Below, in pieces: positions 35,509 to 42,362 of a stretch of 42,362 nucleotides of DNA. A program made the position numbers and the translations under genes. This stretch comes from Erysipelothrix sp. Lineage in GTDB: Bacteria; Bacillota_I; Bacilli_A; Erysipelotrichales; Erysipelotrichaceae. The notes under the pieces are model-generated. The model searched no databases and was not told where the DNA came from. It worked only from the letters and a program-made list of their open reading frames with translations. The first letter of the stretch is position 1, and the number at the start of each line of letters is the position of its first letter. The stretch covers positions 1-42,362 of the forward strand of contig JAAZDN010000035.1 of NCBI GenBank assembly GCA_012512805.1, given 5' to 3'.

Positions 35509-36609
35509 ATGGCTTTAGTAGCTGGGATCGTTGGTCTACCTAACGTTGGTAAATCAACATTATTTAATGCAATAACAAAATCAAAGGTTGAAGCTGCGAA
35601 TTATCCATTCGCAACAATCGATCCAAACGTAGGTGTCGTTGAGGTACCTGACCAACGTTTAGAAGAAATTACAAAAAGAATCGTTCCTCAAAAAGTAATC
35701 CCAGCAACATTCGAATTCATCGATATTGCGGGACTTGTTGAAGGTGCAAGTAAGGGTGAAGGTTTAGGTAACCGTTTCTTAGCCCACATTCGTGAAGTTG
35801 ATGCAATTTGTCATGTTGTCAGATGTTTTGATAATGATCAAATTACTCACGTGGCAGAAAGTGTCGATCCAATTCGTGATATTGAAATTATCAATTTAGA
35901 ACTCATCTTTGCGGATCTACAATCGATTGAAAACCGCCTAGGTCGTATTAAAAGCAAGGTTAAGGCAAAAGATAAAGAAGCGATTGCTGAAGATGTACTT
36001 TTAACTCGTTTTCAGACTGCACTTGAAGACAATCAACTTATTCGTAATCTTGACTTATCAACAGACGAAAAGAAACTTGCGAAAAGTTTCCATCTACTCA
36101 CGTCAAAACCAGTCTTATATATTGCGAACATGAGTGATGAAGAGGTAGGAAATCCAGAAGCAAATGCTTACTACAATTCAGTTTTAGAATTCGCTGAAAA
36201 AGAAAAAAGTGAAGTCATTCCAATTAGTGCAAAAACAGAAGAAGATTTAATGGACATGGATGCTGAAGATAAGGCAATGTTCTTTGAAGAATTAGGCATT
36301 AATGAAAGTGGACTTGATCGTGTTATTCGTCAAGCATATTCACTCTTAAGTTTAAGAACGTATTTCACAGCAGGTGAAAAAGAAGTACGTGCTTGGACAT
36401 TTAAGGCTGGAGCAAAGGCTCCTGAGGCCGCAGGTGTAATCCATTCTGACTTTGAACGTGGATTCATTCGCGCTGAAATCTATGCATATGATGATTTAAT
36501 TGAATATGGTAGTGAACAAGAAATTAAAAACGCAGGTCGTTTACGATCAGAAGGAAAAGAATATGTTGTTGCAGATGGCGACATCATCCTATTTAGATTT
36601 AATGTTTAA
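35509..36609 (+). CDS. ychF: Redox-regulated ribosome-associated ATPase YchF
   Basis: 366-residue P-loop protein of the Obg/YchF (OLA1) group, which binds ribosomes and prefers ATP. P-loop is GLPNVGKST (9-17), G2 NYPFATIDPN, G3 DIAGLVEGASKGEGLGN, and the altered G4 position YIANMSDEE. The C-terminal TGS domain ends with YVVADGDIILFRFNV, a hallmark. Intact and of normal length. Confidence 0.96.
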   Translation: MALVAGIVGLPNVGKSTLFNAITKSKVEAANYPFATIDPNVGVVEVPDQRLEEITKRIVPQKVIPATFEFIDIAGLVEGASKGEGLGNRFLAHIREVDAICHVVRCFDNDQITHVAESVDPIRDIEIINLELIFADLQSIENRLGRIKSKVKAKDKEAIAEDVLLTRFQTALEDNQLIRNLDLSTDEKKLAKSFHLLTSKPVLYIANMSDEEVGNPEANAYYNSVLEFAEKEKSEVIPISAKTEEDLMDMDAEDKAMFFEELGINESGLDRVIRQAYSLLSLRTYFTAGEKEVRAWTFKAGAKAPEAAGVIHSDFERGFIRAEIYAYDDLIEYGSEQEIKNAGRLRSEGKEYVVADGDIILFRFNV

Positions 36610-36645
36610 TGTGTTAAAATAAGGTTATAAGAGAGGTGGATATTT

Positions 36646-36969
36646 ATGAAATTAATATTAGCAATCGTATCAAACGATGATAGCCAAAACGTATCAACTT
36701 TATTAACGAAAGAAAATTATTCAGTCACACGCTTAGCGACTACCGGAGGATTTTTAAAAGCCGGAAATACCACAATTATTATTGGTACAGAAGCAAAGAA
36801 TGTTGACCGTGTTATTGAGCTTATTGCTCAAGAAAGTAAAAAACGTGTTGAAGTCGTTCCATCTTCAGCATCTTACGACTTAGGTCGTTTTGCATCATTC
36901 CCAGTAGAAGTTGAAGTGGGTGGCGCAACGGTCTTTGTTATCGATGTACAACAATTTGTAAAACTATAG
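36646..36969 (+). CDS. darA: Cyclic-di-AMP receptor protein (DarA/PstA, PII-like)
   Basis: 107-residue PII-like signal protein (YaaQ family). MKLILAIVSNDDSQNVS, RLATTGGFLKAGNTTIIIG and the long B/T-loop-like region VVPSSASYDLGRFASFPVEV match cyclic-di-AMP receptors of Firmicutes. It forms a trimer in relatives; its targets are unknown. AGAGGTGG precedes the ATG, 36 bases after ychF. Confidence 0.93.
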   Translation: MKLILAIVSNDDSQNVSTLLTKENYSVTRLATTGGFLKAGNTTIIIGTEAKNVDRVIELIAQESKKRVEVVPSSASYDLGRFASFPVEVEVGGATVFVIDVQQFVKL

Positions 36970-37014
36970 TAATGAATATGCTTAGTTATTAATTTAGAAG
37001 GAGTTAATTTATAA

Positions 37015-38457
37015 ATGAAAAGAGTTAGAGTAAGATATGCCCCAAGTCCAACTGGACACTTACACATTGGAAACGCCCGTACTGCATTGTTTAACTATTT
37101 ATTTGCGAAACATCACGGTGGCGATTTCATCTTAAGAATTGAAGATACTGATATTGAACGTAATGTGGAAGGTGGCGAAGAGTCACAGTTAGAATACTTA
37201 CAGTGGCTAAACATCTTACCTGATGAAGCTCCACATCTTCCAAATCCAAAGTATGCACCATACCGTCAGATGGAAAGATTGGACATTTATAATGAATACG
37301 TAGATCAACTCATTGAAGCAAAACATGCATATAAATGTTACTGTACACCAGAAGAATTAGAAGCAGACTACGCAGAACAAAAAGCTGCTGGACATGCGAG
37401 TACACGTTATAATCAAAAATGTTTACATTTAAGTGATGAAGAAATTGCTGCAAATGAAGCAAATGAAAAACCATTCATGGTTCGTCTTCGTGTTCCTGCA
37501 AATGAAACATACAAATTTACAGATATGATTCGTGGAGAAGTTTCCTTTGAATCAAAAGACATTGGAGACTGGGTCATTCGTAAATCTAATGGTATTCCAA
37601 CATACAACTTTGCGGTTGTAATTGATGATCATTTAATGGATATTACACATGTCTTCCGTGGTGAAGAACATCTAAGTAACACACCACGCCAATTAATGGT
37701 CTACAACATGTTTGATTGGGAAGCTCCAATCTTCGGACATATGACATTAATTGTAAACAGCGAAGGTAAAAAACTTTCAAAACGTGATAATTCAATCATG
37801 CAATTTATGAGCCAATATAAAGAAGCAGGATTCTTATCCGATGCGATGGTAAACTTCATGTCACTTTTAGGATGGTCACCAGCAACTGAAGATGAAATCT
37901 TTACGCACGATCAACTTATTGAAATCTTCGACGAAAACCGTTTATCAAAATCACCTTCAATGTTTGATAAAGATAAACTCATGTGGATGAACAATAAGTA
38001 CATTCAAGCCTTAGACAGTGAAACATACTATGATCTTGTCATGCCATTTGTAGAAGCTGCCTTTGACATTAGTGATAAAGATGAAGCATGGTTACATACA
38101 CTTGTTAATCTCTATCAACCACAGTTAGCATACGCAGAAGAAATCGTTGGACTCATTGCACCATTCTTTAACGCATTTGAAGTCATTGAAACAGCACGTG
38201 AATACTACGATGCTGAAACAACAGAAACCGTTCGACTTGCACTACGTGAACAACTCAATGCTTTATCAGAATGGAACGTTACGGAAATTAACCAAGCAAT
38301 TAAAAATGTTCAAAATGAAACTGGAATTAAAGGAAAACCACTCTTTATGGGGGCACGTACTTTAGTTACAGGTAGTGATCATGGTCCAGACTTAGGAAGT
38401 TCAATTTATTCAATTGGACAAACTGAAGCCGTCCGTCGTTTAACTGAAAAAATATAA
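37015..38457 (+). CDS. gltX: Glutamyl-tRNA synthetase
   Basis: 480-residue class I synthetase charging tRNA-Glu. HIGH appears as GHLHIGN (14-20) and KMSKS as KLSKRDN (about 252). YKCYCTPEEL and RGEEHLSNTPRQL are typical. The C-terminal helical anticodon domain is complete and ends QTEAVRRLTEKI. Whether it also charges tRNA-Gln depends on GatCAB elsewhere. AGGAG precedes the ATG at a distance of 11 bases. Terminator follows. Confidence 0.96.
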   Translation: MKRVRVRYAPSPTGHLHIGNARTALFNYLFAKHHGGDFILRIEDTDIERNVEGGEESQLEYLQWLNILPDEAPHLPNPKYAPYRQMERLDIYNEYVDQLIEAKHAYKCYCTPEELEADYAEQKAAGHASTRYNQKCLHLSDEEIAANEANEKPFMVRLRVPANETYKFTDMIRGEVSFESKDIGDWVIRKSNGIPTYNFAVVIDDHLMDITHVFRGEEHLSNTPRQLMVYNMFDWEAPIFGHMTLIVNSEGKKLSKRDNSIMQFMSQYKEAGFLSDAMVNFMSLLGWSPATEDEIFTHDQLIEIFDENRLSKSPSMFDKDKLMWMNNKYIQALDSETYYDLVMPFVEAAFDISDKDEAWLHTLVNLYQPQLAYAEEIVGLIAPFFNAFEVIETAREYYDAETTETVRLALREQLNALSEWNVTEINQAIKNVQNETGIKGKPLFMGARTLVTGSDHGPDLGSSIYSIGQTEAVRRLTEKI

Positions 38458-38462
38458 AAAAT

Positions 38463-38506
38463 AAAATGAACTACTTATCCATTTTCAGATATGTAGTTCA
38501 TTTTTT
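38463..38506 (+). terminator. Terminator after gltX
   Basis: AAAATGAACTAC and GTAGTTCATTTT form a 12-base-pair stem over a loop of about 18 bases with a T-run. Confidence 0.85.
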
Positions 38507-38616
38507 ATTGAAAAATGATAGTTCAATATATTTATAGGATTTTGAATAGTAATTTCATTGTTATCCAAAAGTAAAAGGTATACTACAAACAAGGGACTTA
38601 TACAAGGAGGTAAACA

Positions 38617-39225
38617 ATGGCTGAACAAGTGTTAAGTGCAATAATATCTGTAATATTGATTACATGTTTGACAATTATTTTTTTATATCTATATTATCGG
38701 TATATATATGAAATTTTAGAAAATAAAGAATTAAAAGAAAAGGGAATAGTTAGATTTTTTCATATATTTATTTCAGATAAAATTGTTGACGGAATATTAA
38801 TAGATATTTTGAATTCTGATTAAATATTTGAAAACAATGAAATATTAGAAAACAATGAAATAAGCAAATTAACAATAAAAAATAACTCTAACCTAATAGA
38901 ACAGAAAGAAAAGATCTATTTTAGAAATAGTAAAAACTATGGAGAAGATGAAAAATTTGCAGTGAGAACTTGGTATGGTGTTTATAGACAAAAAATTGAA
39001 CTAGAGGACTATAATTACATATGTTTTAATATAAAAGGGAAAAGAAAATTCTATTTTGAAAAAGAACAGTTTATTGGACTTATAGAAAATATTATTACAA
39101 AACCCGAGCAAGTAAAATATGATAAACGTAAATCATATGATAATTACATCTATCAAAATCATCAAGGAGATTGGTACATTAAACGCTTAGGATCTCACCT
39201 ATTAACGCATATTAAAATAGTTTAA
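38617..39225 (+). pseudogene. AT-rich membrane-anchored hypothetical gene split by an in-frame TAA
   Basis: An ATG behind a strong AAGGAGG at 38617 opens a 68-residue product with one membrane segment (ISVILITCLTIIFLYLYYRY) and a charged tail. The frame meets TAA at 38821-38823 but then stays open for a further 133 codons to 39225. The downstream part has no ribosome site and encodes a Lys/Tyr/Asn-rich domain (VRTWYGVYRQKIELEDYNYI, WYIKRLGSHLLTHIKIV). One nonsense change in a roughly 203-codon gene explains this best; the short upstream part could still be made. The region is more AT-rich than its neighbours. I do not recognise the family. Confidence 0.6.
38830..38862 (+). repeat. Short direct repeat after the in-frame TAA
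   Basis: GAAAACAATGAAATA occurs twice, 18 bases apart, encoding ENNEI twice if the frame is read through. Multiple of three in period, so length change here would keep the frame. Confidence 0.6.
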
Positions 39226-39228
39226 AAG

Positions 39229-39268
39229 AAATACAGCCCTTAATCATAAGATCAAAGGCTGTATTTTT
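39229..39268. terminator. Bidirectional terminator
   Basis: AAATACAGCC and GGCTGTATTT form a ten-base-pair stem with an 18-base loop and a seven-T tail. It separates the split gene from the convergent DUF1846 gene. Confidence 0.85.
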
Positions 39269-40753
39269 TTATTTTCTAAATAAACGATTATTACGATAAG
39301 AAGGGTTGGTTGTTAGGTTAATGTCTAACTCCTTTATGACCTTTTTATCAGTTGACGATAAAATAACGGATGAGTGCATTTCACATGCTGCAAGTTTAGG
39401 CAGTTGCTCAAGCGCAAGTTTTGCGTACTTGTTATCAATTGCAGCAATCGATAACATAATAAGTACTTCATCAATGTGTAACATCGGGCTACTGTTTCCA
39501 AGTCGTGTGACCTTTAATTGTTGGACAGGTTTAATGACACTACTTGAAATTAATGGAATCGCATCATCAATATTACCAAGATGTTTGAGTGCATTAAGTA
39601 ATGCAGCACTTGCGGCACCAAGTAAGTCAGATGTTTTACCCGTAATGATCACTCCGTCATTTAACTCAATAGCAACAGCTGGTTTTTCAGTAGCTTTAGC
39701 AACAGCAATTGCCGCATCCACAACCTTACGATCACTAACGGTTAATTCAGATTGATTCATGATCATTTCCAAACGCTCTACAGTTTCAACAACTTCTTTT
39801 TGACGCTTTAAATTTACGACAGCTTCCATATAACGACGAATGATCTCATCATTGGACGCCTTACGAACAACCTCATCATCAACAATACAACTTCCAATAA
39901 CGTTTACTCCCATATCAGTTGGAGACTTATATGGAGAATCTTTATATATACTTTTGAAGACACTGTTTAAAACAGGGAAGACTTCACTATCACGATTGTA
40001 TGATGTTGCGACTTCATTGTAGGCCGCATAGTGATAGGGGTCTATAATATTAACATCCACAAGATTTGCAGTTGCGGCTTCATATGCTAATTGTAAAGGA
40101 TGGTTAAGTGGAACATCCCAAACTGGGAATGTTTCAAATTTGGCATATCCGGATTTTAAACCCTTAGTAAAATCTTGATACAACTGGGATAAACAGAGGG
40201 CCATCTTACCACTACCTGAACCCGGTGCAGTAACCATAACGAGAGGACGACTTGTTTCAATATAGTCATTCTTACCAAAACCTTCTTCACTTAAGATAAG
40301 TGGAACATTACTTGGATATCCTTCAATACGATAATGAAGATATGTTTTCATACCTAAGACTTCTAGTTTATGTTTAAATTTTAATGAACTGTCTTGTCCA
40401 TCAAACTGTGTAATAACAACACTACCAACAAAGAGTCCGTTGGCCTTAAAAACATCAACCAAGCGTAAAACTTCTTGATCGTAGGATAAATCATTATCAT
40501 TACGCATTTTATTATGTTCAATATCTAGAGCACTTATTGCGATAACAATTTCAATATCATTTTTTAATTGTTTCATTAATTCTATTTTATTGTCTTTAAG
40601 AAAACCTGGTAAAACCCGTTGGGCATGGTAGTCATCAAATAACTTTCCGCCAAATTCCATGTATAACTTATTATCAAACATTGAAATTCTATCCTGAATT
40701 TTTTGTTTTTGCAATCTAAAATACTTATCGTTATCAAATCCAATTTTATTCAT
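39269..40753 (-). CDS. DUF1846 family protein
   Basis: 494-residue protein conserved in Firmicutes with a P-loop-like nucleotide site. MEFGGKLFDDYHAQRVLPGF, ITQFDGQDSSLKFK, VMVTAPGSGSGKMALCLSQL and YKSPTDMGVN are the family's invariant stretches. GSGSGKM suggests ATP or similar binding. Function is unknown; the family has a solved structure but no agreed role. AGAGGTG precedes the ATG. It stands alone, divergent from gpmI. Confidence 0.9.
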   Translation of the reverse strand: MNKIGFDNDKYFRLQKQKIQDRISMFDNKLYMEFGGKLFDDYHAQRVLPGFLKDNKIELMKQLKNDIEIVIAISALDIEHNKMRNDNDLSYDQEVLRLVDVFKANGLFVGSVVITQFDGQDSSLKFKHKLEVLGMKTYLHYRIEGYPSNVPLILSEEGFGKNDYIETSRPLVMVTAPGSGSGKMALCLSQLYQDFTKGLKSGYAKFETFPVWDVPLNHPLQLAYEAATANLVDVNIIDPYHYAAYNEVATSYNRDSEVFPVLNSVFKSIYKDSPYKSPTDMGVNVIGSCIVDDEVVRKASNDEIIRRYMEAVVNLKRQKEVVETVERLEMIMNQSELTVSDRKVVDAAIAVAKATEKPAVAIELNDGVIITGKTSDLLGAASAALLNALKHLGNIDDAIPLISSSVIKPVQQLKVTRLGNSSPMLHIDEVLIMLSIAAIDNKYAKLALEQLPKLAACEMHSSVILSSTDKKVIKELDINLTTNPSYRNNRLFRK

Positions 40754-40887
40754 CTTAACACCTCTAAACCATTATAACAAAAGAGCGCACCAAAAAACCG
40801 CTAGTGAGTAAAAATCTATTCAAAAGTTTCCAAAAAGTGATAAGATATAGGGGTAGAAAATATATAAATAGATAAAGGAAGGTAATT

Positions 40888-42362
40888 ATGGAAAGAAGAC
40901 CCGTTATACTTGCTATTATGGATGGAGTTGGACTTAGCGATTCAACAGAAGGTAATGCCGTACGTAATGCACACATGCCAAATTTACAATATTTAATTGA
41001 AAATGGAGCTTATACAACATTGAAAGCACATGGTACAGCAGTTGGATTACCATCAGATGATGATATGGGTAACTCAGAAGTTGGACACAACGCACTTGGA
41101 TCAGGACAAATCTATAGCCAAGGATCAAAACTCGTAAATGAATCAATCGCATCAAAAGAATTATATAGTACAGATACATGGAAACAAATCGTGAGTGTTT
41201 CAGATGATAATACTGTCCACTTTATTGGATTATTATCAGATGGTGGAATTCACTCAAACATTGAACATATTAAAGACTTAATCGTTAATGCAAAAGCAGC
41301 TGGTGTAAAAAATGTTCGTCTACATACACTTATGGATGGACGTGACGTTCCGGAAACATCAGGATTAGAATACATTGAAGTAATGGAAACATTATTTAAT
41401 GAATTAAACGATGAAAACTTTAACGCTAAAATCGCAAGTGGTGGTGGAAGAATGTACATTACAATGGACCGCTACGATGCAGACTGGGATATGGTTGAAC
41501 GCGGATGGAAGGCACACGTACTTGGAGAAGGACGTCAATTTGAAAATGCCGCAACCGCAATCACAACATACCGTGAAGAATTAGGTGTTAACGACCAAGA
41601 CTTACGTGAATTCGTAATCGTTGAAGATGGTAAACCAGTTGGAACAATCGAAGATAATGATAGTGTTGTGTTCATTAACTTTAGAGGAGACCGTGCTATC
41701 GAAATTACAAAGGCATTCACATATGGTGATGAATTTGATAAATTTGATCGTGTACGTGTTCCAAAAGTATTCTATGCAGGAATGTTACAATATGATGGTG
41801 ACTCAAACTTACCAGAACATTACCTCGTACAACCACCACACATTACAAATACATTAACTGAAAGATTAGTTGAAGAAGGATTAAACGAATACGCAATTTC
41901 AGAAACACAAAAATACGGTCACGTAACTTACTTCTGGAATGGAAACAAATTAAATAAAGTATCAGAAGAATTAGAAACATGGGTAGAAATTAAATCAGAC
42001 ATGGTTCCATTTGAACAACGTCCTTGGATGAAGGCTGCTGAAACTACGGATCTATTAATAGAAGCTCTAGAATCAAACGCGTACCAATTCTTAAGAATCA
42101 ATTATCCAAACGGAGACATGGTTGGACATACTGGTAGTTATTTAGCAACATTAATCAGTGTTGAAACTGTAGATCTACAAGTTGGACGATTATTAAAAGC
42201 TGCTCAAAAAGCAAATGCAATTCTTATCGTTACAGCAGATCATGGTAATGCAGAAGAAATGTTAGAGAAAAAGAAAAAACCAACAGATGCAGATGCACCA
42301 AAAACAAGTCACACTACAAACCTTGTTCCATTTGTTATTTACAATGCAGATGTTGAATTAAA
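40888..42362 (+). CDS. gpmI: 2,3-bisphosphoglycerate-independent phosphoglycerate mutase, partial
   Basis: Open from ATG 40888 to the window edge (491 codons, 3' end missing). It is the manganese-dependent glycolytic enzyme interconverting 3- and 2-phosphoglycerate. ILAIMDGVGL gives the first metal site, and GNSEVGHNALG carries the phosphoserine Ser63. HTLMDGRDVPETS, FINFRGDRAIEITKAF, NYPNGDMVGHTG and TADHGNAEEM complete the metal sites. Since relatives are about 510 residues, only a short tail is lost. GGAAGG precedes the ATG. Confidence 0.95.
   Translation, partial: MERRPVILAIMDGVGLSDSTEGNAVRNAHMPNLQYLIENGAYTTLKAHGTAVGLPSDDDMGNSEVGHNALGSGQIYSQGSKLVNESIASKELYSTDTWKQIVSVSDDNTVHFIGLLSDGGIHSNIEHIKDLIVNAKAAGVKNVRLHTLMDGRDVPETSGLEYIEVMETLFNELNDENFNAKIASGGGRMYITMDRYDADWDMVERGWKAHVLGEGRQFENAATAITTYREELGVNDQDLREFVIVEDGKPVGTIEDNDSVVFINFRGDRAIEITKAFTYGDEFDKFDRVRVPKVFYAGMLQYDGDSNLPEHYLVQPPHITNTLTERLVEEGLNEYAISETQKYGHVTYFWNGNKLNKVSEELETWVEIKSDMVPFEQRPWMKAAETTDLLIEALESNAYQFLRINYPNGDMVGHTGSYLATLISVETVDLQVGRLLKAAQKANAILIVTADHGNAEEMLEKKKKPTDADAPKTSHTTNLVPFVIYNADVEL

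Overview
The window is a low-GC (roughly mid-30s percent GC by eye) chromosomal segment of a Firmicutes-type bacterium that contains the replication origin. The jag–yidC–rnpA–rpmH block, dnaA–dnaN–yaaA–recF–gyrB–gyrA, serS with a T-box, a small SRP RNA, tadA, dnaX–recR and the protein sequences together point to the Erysipelotrichia (Erysipelothrix or a relative). That placement is an inference from gene order and protein character, not from a database search.

Layout. 1-1987 (minus strand): the end of the classical origin-left cluster jag, yidC, rnpA, rpmH, with a clear rpmH promoter. 1988-7550: an unusual insertion between rpmH and dnaA. It holds decayed coding remnants, a small RIC/hemerythrin-like gene, a PyrR-attenuated uracil permease, a small lipoprotein, a guanine riboswitch with a guanine/hypoxanthine permease, a second decayed remnant, and then the DnaA-box cluster. 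7551-16144: dnaA, dnaN, yaaA, recF, gyrB and gyrA, with a second DnaA-box/DnaA-trio element between dnaA and dnaN. 16145-24960: serS with its T-box, SRP RNA, tadA-truB-ribF, a RelA/SpoT-domain gene broken by an amber codon, dnaX, recR and nadK. 24986-32675: rodA and a GNAT gene (minus), then a PTS-like membrane protein lacking the usual catalytic residues, a NatAB-type ABC exporter, lrgAB and a LacI-family regulator. 32664-39225: rarA (minus), dtd-folD-DUF951-ychF, a cyclic-di-AMP receptor protein, gltX, and an AT-rich hypothetical gene split by an in-frame TAA. 39269-42362: a DUF1846 gene (minus) and the start of gpmI, which runs off the window.

Most genes are housekeeping: replication, topology, recombination, translation and envelope. 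RNA control is rich, with a PyrR leader, guanine riboswitch, T-box and many intrinsic terminators. The most notable oddities are a cysteine-free PTS EIICB-like protein that also lacks the GITE glutamate, three copies of one perfect palindrome around serS and the SRP gene, and a YidC without its usual groove arginine. Three genes also have single-site disruptions (rpmH frameshift, RelA-like amber, small membrane gene TAA); these may be real or may be sequence errors. No CRISPR array, insertion sequence, tRNA or rRNA was found.
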